Source: Nemopilema nomurai
Taxonomy: Eukaryota; Cnidaria; Scyphozoa; Rhizostomeae; Rhizostomatidae
Reading direction: 5' to 3'
Length of the DNA stretch: 64,000 bases
NCBI GenBank assembly: GCA_003864495.1
Contig: ML133454.1
Span: forward strand, 2,771,233 to 2,835,232
Positions 57,901 through 64,000 of the stretch are shown in pieces; position 1 is the first letter of the stretch; the number at the start of each line of letters is the position of its first letter. Below the pieces are notes generated by a model. It saw nothing but the letters and a program-made list of their open reading frames with translations. It was not told where the DNA came from and did not search any database. Both the position numbers and the translations under genes were made by a program.

Positions 57901-59965
57901 AAATAAGAAGACATCACAGTTCGTACCTGATGCAATTGTTTTCGAATTTATTGAAGCTACCGAAGGTGATGAGTGACCCAAAACCAATGCCGAGGGAATA
58001 ACAAATTTGTGTAGCCGCTTGCACCCAAACATTGGCGTCCAACAGCTTTTCAAAGTTCGGCTTCAGGTAGAAAGAAACCCCTCTTGACGCTCCCTCTAAG
58101 GTGGCGCCCCGGATGAGGAGGACGAACATGAGGAAGTAGGGGAACGTCGCCGTGAAATAGACAACCTAGAACAAAAGGAGAAAGCGTGACAAAACTCCTA
58201 GAAGTTAACTGACTTCGAAGCATTTCAAGGCCAAGTGGCCTCGATTTGGAAATGGTGAACACAGTTCTAGCACAATGCGAAAACAGCGATAACATGTCGG
58301 CTACTGGTATCTAGCAAGGAAAAGCACAAAATTTTAAATGAAACAGGGTAGGGGGTAATACACCCTTGTAATTGGGGTAGCCCCATTTTTCATATACAAA
58401 GCACTTTCTGTGCGTTTGCTAAACGGGGAAGCTTTTCCAGTGCATCTCTTTCTACCGACACCATTTTCTCACGTACTTGCAAAACGCCCTGTTCATAAGT
58501 TGTGCCGCACGAGTAAATATTTTATGCTAAGTGCATCAGTATCACAAGAATGCTTGCCTCCGCTAGACAGAGCCTTCTTCGTAAGAAAATACTTTTGTGG
58601 TGATGTGCTTATGTGTGTTTAAAAACAGGGCAATAGAAAATCTCTTAAGTTAAATAATAACAACGAAAATGGCATATAGAGGTTGTAATTTTCCTTCAAG
58701 CAACAATTTAAGAGTGTAACAGTACAATACTTTTGGATGCAAAACATATATCCTGCATTTGCTAGAGCTCCGAAATAATTATGGCGGAAAAGCTTCCCGA
58801 TGACAGGTGGGGGAGGGGTGGTCTCACTCTGCTACAAGACCAGACCAACATCCATGACGACGAATTGGCTCTTTTACCCTAGCACGTTTATTACTAAACA
58901 CGCTGCTATTGCAACATAGAACTATTGTAAAGTGTGTCTCTGTTGAACAAAACATAATGTCTTTAGCAAACCTGCGATTAACTGAGTAATAATTCCAACA
59001 ATGGGATTGCAGATGCACGCCGTAAAGAACACAAAGGCCTAAGCTAGCACGGAAAATAAAACTTAAAGATCGGCCCATCTGTCCAGTTGGAATCAAGCTT
59101 AGAGCAACAATTGCACTGATGTTTTTCTCAACAAGAGATAATCTGATCGGATTTTATGGGATGGTCAGCGAATTTTCATGGGTACTAGTCGGTTGTTTGC
59201 ACACAAAAGATAATACAGTGTTAACAGCAGTAAAAAAAGGACTGGCGTTTATGAGCCAGGATTTATAGGCCAGGAATGGGAATCACCTTTCCGGATGACT
59301 TGATGCCCTTGAAAAGACACAGGTAGACCAAAACCCATCCGATGACTAAGCATAAAACCAACTCGACCCGCATTTCTCCCATGTCTTCTACGCTGTCGGT
59401 GATGCGTAGCACATAGCGTTCCCAGAATTCCTTACTGGGAGAAGTGACGTTCTCAAAGCTGGTAGCGCAGGCTGCGGTTACATTAGGTGCCTTCGTGATG
59501 GTCTCGTTTCCGAGCAGCGACGTGAAAGGCAGTACTGTGGTCAGTGAAGTATTGCTGCTACTTGTATCATTCAACAAGCTCGTTGCGTTCTGCTGTGAAA
59601 TGCAGTTCTTTACACCTCAAATAAAAACAAACTACTTTAATTTCGATTGAAAACATACGATGAATGAACAAATAGCCATTCTATTCGGTCTTGTGCCTTA
59701 AACCACTTTGCGTGGCATTTTGTCCAGACTACAAAAGATGCCCTTCTGATGTTTGGTCAGAAACCGACCAGACCAAAATGCCACCTACTTTCTCTGTATG
59801 CTTTGTAGTCCTTGACGCAGTTGTCTGTGTTCCACCAGTTGTTGCAAGCCCTCCACGGCACATCCAGCTTCAGCGACTCGTACATGTAGCACAGGACATA
59901 GGCCACCAGCACATTGTAGTATATGGTGCACAGGAACGCAATCATCAGGACTCCAAACCCCACAC
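54979..59965 (-). CDS. SLC6-family sodium-coupled transporter, C-terminal seven exons
   Basis: Na+/Cl- coupled symporter family of neurotransmitter and amino-acid carriers at the plasma membrane. Exons: 59965-59789, 59615-59287, 58165-57927, 56845-56721, 56526-56282, 55741-55485, 55180-54979; phases close throughout and the stop follows RCQAVC. Exon content: TM3 ([20 protein letters not shown]) with NNWWNTDNC; a large extracellular loop with about seven Asn-x-Ser/Thr sites and TM4; TM5 to TM7 with [23 protein letters not shown]7 to TM8 with [26 protein letters not shown]10-11 [15 protein letters not shown] and [21 protein letters not shown]12 with [10 protein letters not shown]. The first visible exon starts in phase 1, so at least one upstream exon with TM1-2 (NVWRFPY-type motif) is required; I could not find it up to 64000. 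The substrate cannot be told without TM1. Confidence 0.88.
56970..57155. repeat. Two-copy 65-bp direct repeat in an SLC6 intron
   Basis: AAACCTGTTTTCATTCGATG through ATATCAAAACAAGATTCT occurs at 56970-57034 and again at 57090-57155, nearly identical, separated by about 55 bp of unrelated sequence. Origin unknown. Confidence 0.8.
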
Positions 59966-60117
59966 CTATGGCAAAAAGCAAACATTCAGCACCTTCGCCA
60001 AGCCTAGGATGTGGTCCTGGATTCAGCAGCCCAAAGCACGCTTTCGATAAGGCGACAAGACGGAAAGGTTTGATGTGGTCGTAGCCTCACGACGGATGAT
60101 TAGGCCTTCCTTATCAC

Positions 60118-60187
<70 letters not shown>

Positions 60188-61677
60188 TGGAGTTATCGAA
60201 ACTGGAACATTATCAAGGGAACTTAAGATTTATTTTCTTGTGCGTGAGAATCCATTAAATTTGCCACGATTACTTTGGGCTACCAAGCACTGAAGTGATC
60301 TAGCATTTTTTCACGCTAGGAAACTGTGATCAGCGGTTAATTTTGGTTGCCGCGAAGCCACGAATGCGAAAGAGTGTAAAACGCGGCTGGAAAGTGCAGG
60401 ACGCGCGTGAAAAAATGAGCCATGTCCCAGCATCCTTTGCGCCAGCAGAAAACAACTCCCGTTCTCTTTCCAAACGAGAACAGAAAACTTGCAAAAATTT
60501 CGCGACATCCTTACTCTAAATCGGTAGGGTGCTAAATCCTCAACTCTTTTTGAGAAAGACATTTTTCTCAATCAAGGTTGATAAACTAGCGTGGTCATTT
60601 ATTTGCAGCAAAGATTCTCAGCGATTCCATGAAAGCTTCTAAAGAAAACCTTGTTTGACTTCACTTCTCAGGTGAATAACTATTTAATTATTGACCAGCA
60701 CGAGCTGTCCTTGCTAATGAGATGAAAGTTCCACCTGACTTTTACGCAGCAAACTATTTTAGGCCCTATCTGTGAATAAATATTGAAGGTGTCGCCTTTT
60801 GGTTCAAAGGCAAGTGAAACAGGTTAAACAAACGCCGCAAACACGTAAGGACAAGAATTTCCCGAAATAATATTGAAAATAAAATAAAATTGCTTAACCA
60901 GCCACAAGAAGCTGATCCACTGTTGTAAATTGAAAAACTTGCCATTGCTGATAACATACATTGTAAGACACCGAGTCAATAAAAAACCGCGAAAACACGA
61001 AAACTCTTTGCAAAGAGAGATTATCTATTCATATACCAGCATGACACGCCACTCTCGTGCACCGACCAACTCCGTCTGGTCTGAAAAAGCAACAAAACTC
61101 AGAAAACGAAGACGACGAAGAATTCTTGTGTTATTAGTCGCACGAGTATCGCTGATATTTTGGCCTATATTTGTGAAACCTGAACGCCATCGTTTTGCTT
61201 CTCCTCATCGAAGCTGAACTTTGAAGTACTATCTAAAAGGTACATTAAACACAGTCACGTGCCATTCATCCATTCATTCGTTTACTAGTGCCCAGGCACC
61301 TTCGCTCTAACTAGTTTCTTGCAGAGAAGTAAGAAGCCAGCTCCACCTGTGAATCTGTGAGATCACTTGTCCGTCCTGTTGACACTGTTACACGAATTCT
61401 TGTTTCTAATGTAACCTTGCCATTCATACCTTCTATTGTCTATGCATCCATATCAGGTTATCATTCATAGAGTCCCCTCACTTTAAGCGTATACGCCCTG
61501 TAATTTCAGTTAGAATCAAGAAACGCAATAGGCACATCGTTTTTCTCTGGCTCCGTGTTCTGTGCACGCAGAATAAGACTTGGAAATGGAAATGACACGT
61601 TAGTCGATGACTGGAATTATTAGTGCACGAACGGCATCAAAGAATCACACAATCGACACCTTGACACGATCTCTCAC
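59966..61677. other. No recognised gene upstream of the visible SLC6 exons
   Basis: Contains a long (GA)n run. It was searched on the minus strand for the missing SLC6 exon with TM1-2 without success. If the SLC6 gene is intact, this is probably part of a long intron. Confidence 0.5.
60121..60184. repeat. (GA)n microsatellite
   Basis: Thirty-two uninterrupted GA dinucleotides. It yields a meaningless Arg-Glu frame in translation. Confidence 0.97.
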
Positions 61678-62524
61678 GAGAAACAGGAGAAAGATGGCAA
61701 GGATTTGCTGGTTGGTGGGCAGAATCTTGCTTTGCACCTCGCTGCCTTTCCTTTCAACCTGTATGGCAGAGATTAGGAAATAGCGCCTCTCACTTGTCGT
61801 GCGGCTCGAATAATTGACTACGAGGCCTTGTGTTTGATATGCCTTGTAGTGATGCTTGAGTAAATGCAAGGGGTTCTGTTTCTACGTGTTTGCGCTGAGT
61901 AAACATTTTGAGGAAACAGTCGGAAACATTGACCTCGTAAAACTGAAAAATTCAAACCACATTTACGACTACGAAACACGGTTGCGGTTTTCGACATCCC
62001 TTACGTTGCTTTGATGTGCGCAACACCCGTTGCGCCACCTTGGAAGCGTCACGTTGATATTAATGGCTACGGCCTTGTTTATACGCATCAATTTCCTGGG
62101 AAAATATTAGCAAAGTATGTATAACAGGCTTTTAGGACAGGCCAGTTTTTAGTCCAGAGCCATCGCCTTACATCTTTTAATGGCGACCTCGAACGGAGGA
62201 GCAACCCAACAAGCTGGACTGCTTTCTCGTCCTCAAGTAGTCCTTCTTCTTATGTTTCAAAATGCTTCTGTGTGTTGCTTCCCACCCAACTGTAGGTAAA
62301 ATTATTTTGAATTGTCAAACAGATTACTGGGTAAAAATCTTCAATCTAGAATACCTTAATGTTTTCGAACGCAGACGGTAGCAAACACGACTTCGAGGTC
62401 GGCTTGAAATCTAAATGGGCAGCAAAAAGAGTAGAAATGACCTGAGCCATTCTCTTGGAGAAATCTTCCTGGAAACGACCTAGAATGCTTGAACTGGAAT
62501 CGAGCTGAAAATGTTGCAAATGAC
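61678..62524 (-). CDS. Two linked exons of an unidentified gene (partial)
   Basis: Exon 62524-62355 (AG acceptor, GTATTC donor) and exon 61758-61678 (CATACAG acceptor, GTGAGA donor) share one phase: the first ends in phase 0 and the second opens in the same frame, giving SAFENIK joined to VERKGSEVQSK. The first carries ILGRFQEDFSKRMAQVISTL and KPTSKSCLLPSAFENIK; the second ends with a hydrophobic stretch ILAIFLLFL, possibly the start of a membrane segment. Both borders and the protein-like composition support a real gene, but I recognise no family. Upstream and downstream exons were not found. It lies where the SLC6 gene should have its first intron, so it is either a nested gene on the same strand or a neighbouring gene that bounds SLC6. 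Confidence 0.45.
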
Positions 62525-64000
62525 CTGACAAAGAGAAGGCTCGGATTAGTTTCCAGGGGTCTTCGGCGGCTTCACACAGAGGTGGCCTGATTCAGTTGCA
62601 CAAGATTTGTAATATCTGGAAAACGTTTGATCAGCATGATCCGAAATCGTTTCGGTCAGTCTCAGGATTTTACGTTCACGGTCAAGTTTTCATATTCTTG
62701 TAGATTTAACGGCTGGTTGCATGGCCTGATTATGACGTGGCCATTGGAAAGTCATGATACAAATGCGCTGCTGGGAGGGCGCAAAAAGCCGTTTTACGCA
62801 TATGAACGTGAATGGCGAAATTGTACTAGGATCAGGCCCGTTGTCGCGATCATCGCAATGGGCTATCAAATTTACCAACAATGGTGTCAGGTTTCTTTTA
62901 TGAATTGGGGTCAATATCAATGGCTCAATGAAAAATTCTTACGCAACTCTTATCATATTGCAAATATGTCTTGGTTTTGCAAGTTTCTTTCACTTTACGA
63001 CCTACCCTGCATTAAAAAATCAAACATCCAAGACTCATGGGATCAAGCTGGATCCAAGTATTAACGACTTCTTTTAAACAATAAAGTTCAACAAACAGGC
63101 TCGTCGGGCTTTTCGCGTCAAACATCTCAAACAATTTTACTTATTCTGTCAACATGACACCCTGCCAATTTCAGGCATTTGCCTGGGTTAAAGGGCGCAA
63201 GGGTGGAGTATGCAGGGTCACAACCGCTGGCCAGCACAGTCAACTAGGGCTTGAAGCCCCAGTGTAGGCCGAAAATCAGAATTGCACCCCTGAATAAACA
63301 GGTTAAAACTCAACAACGAGTTAAAGTTGGAATAAATTCACATAAATGTCTTTTACTATTAATCTGTTTCTTTTTATTGGGAACATCCCTACATTCAAAG
63401 AGCCCCGATGGCAAGCCTAACTCAGACCGGATTTCCGATGCTGGGGAATGTCAAGCGAAGTAAATAACATTTGATGGTATGATAGCAATGTGAAAAACAA
63501 CCCAAAAACAACACCATAAACGATCATGTCAACTTCAACACTGTTTCCCGTACATTAAATCGCAGTTTTTACAATTAATGTGCACATTTTTGTGATCTCG
63601 TTGATAGGAGATTCTTCGTGATAAAAAATCATAAACATGATAAACTCGTAATGGAAAAAGAAGAAAGATGAAACCTCACAATTAGAGGTTAAAACCGAGC
63701 CCTCAAGGTATGGTCTACATTCACTCTTTATCTCGCTCCCAGACATTCTCTTATTTCAAACAAAGACTTGTATACAGGGGACTATATAATGGGCTTTGCT
63801 TTTGATTGCCAGAGTGTTTTGCAGGTGCTCTAAGATGTTTTCAAAATGTTTTCCAATACTTTCTTCTGTAAAGAGCAATTTCTGGAAACAGAATAAGAAT
63901 CCATTTATGAAATAATTTCTGAAGCGGAAAATCAAATTTGATTTGGTTGAGCATGTGTCTTAGAAACTGTCTGGAAAGTTAACCTTGTTCGGAACTTAAT
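62525..64000. other. Unassigned right edge of the window
   Basis: No gene could be supported. A 145-codon plus-strand frame at 62627-63064 and a short minus-strand frame starting MSGSEIKSE at 63746 have no recognisable similarity; the latter could be a first exon with a GTTTCA donor, but nothing confirms it. Confidence 0.4.

Noticed and set aside
60075..60293. Coding frame with a long Arg-Glu run
   Set aside because: It is a translation of the (GA)n microsatellite.
62627..63064. 145-codon plus-strand open frame
   Set aside because: No recognisable domain, no splice support and a composition like translated AT-rich DNA; kept only as unassigned sequence.

Overview
This 64 kb window is nuclear DNA of an animal, most likely a cnidarian and probably an anthozoan. 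It is AT-rich, its genes are split into many short exons with GT-AG borders, several genes are animal-specific (paraplegin, TRPC4AP, an SLC6 transporter), and one gene carries a galaxin-type cysteine domain, a family best known from corals and their relatives. Species assignment is inference; no rRNA, tRNA gene or CRISPR was seen.

Layout, left to right. 1-6007: UBA3, the catalytic subunit of the NEDD8-activating enzyme, running off the left edge, with a tRNA-derived SINE in an intron. 7173-11307: a secreted galaxin-like gene with about ten copies of a very basic 58-residue repeat. 13395-26023: a complete 25-exon TRPC4AP (TRUSS) gene. 27902-34300: two decayed non-LTR retrotransposons in tandem, one of the restriction-like-endonuclease type and one of the PHD/APE type with a 2A-like peptide; a small inverted-repeat element sits inside the second. 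34596-36438: a two-exon Rab-like GTPase with altered G motifs. 36661-39475: three DNA-transposon remnants. 39673-49455: a complete 22-exon SPG7 (paraplegin) gene. 49456-54978: mostly non-coding, with minisatellites and a doubtful small plus-strand gene. 54979-59965: the last seven exons of an SLC6 transporter. 61678-62524: two linked exons of an unidentified gene.

All recognised genes and both LINEs lie on the minus strand. Gene models were built by hand by matching reading phase across every splice junction; TRPC4AP (791 aa) and SPG7 (782 aa) come out close to the size of the vertebrate proteins. The genes do not form one pathway: UBA3 (cullin activation through NEDD8) and TRPC4AP (a reported DDB1-CUL4 substrate receptor) are loosely related, SPG7 is mitochondrial, SLC6 is a plasma-membrane carrier and the galaxin-like protein is secreted. 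The most unusual item is the galaxin-like gene, whose basic tandem repeat makes a domain architecture I do not recognise.
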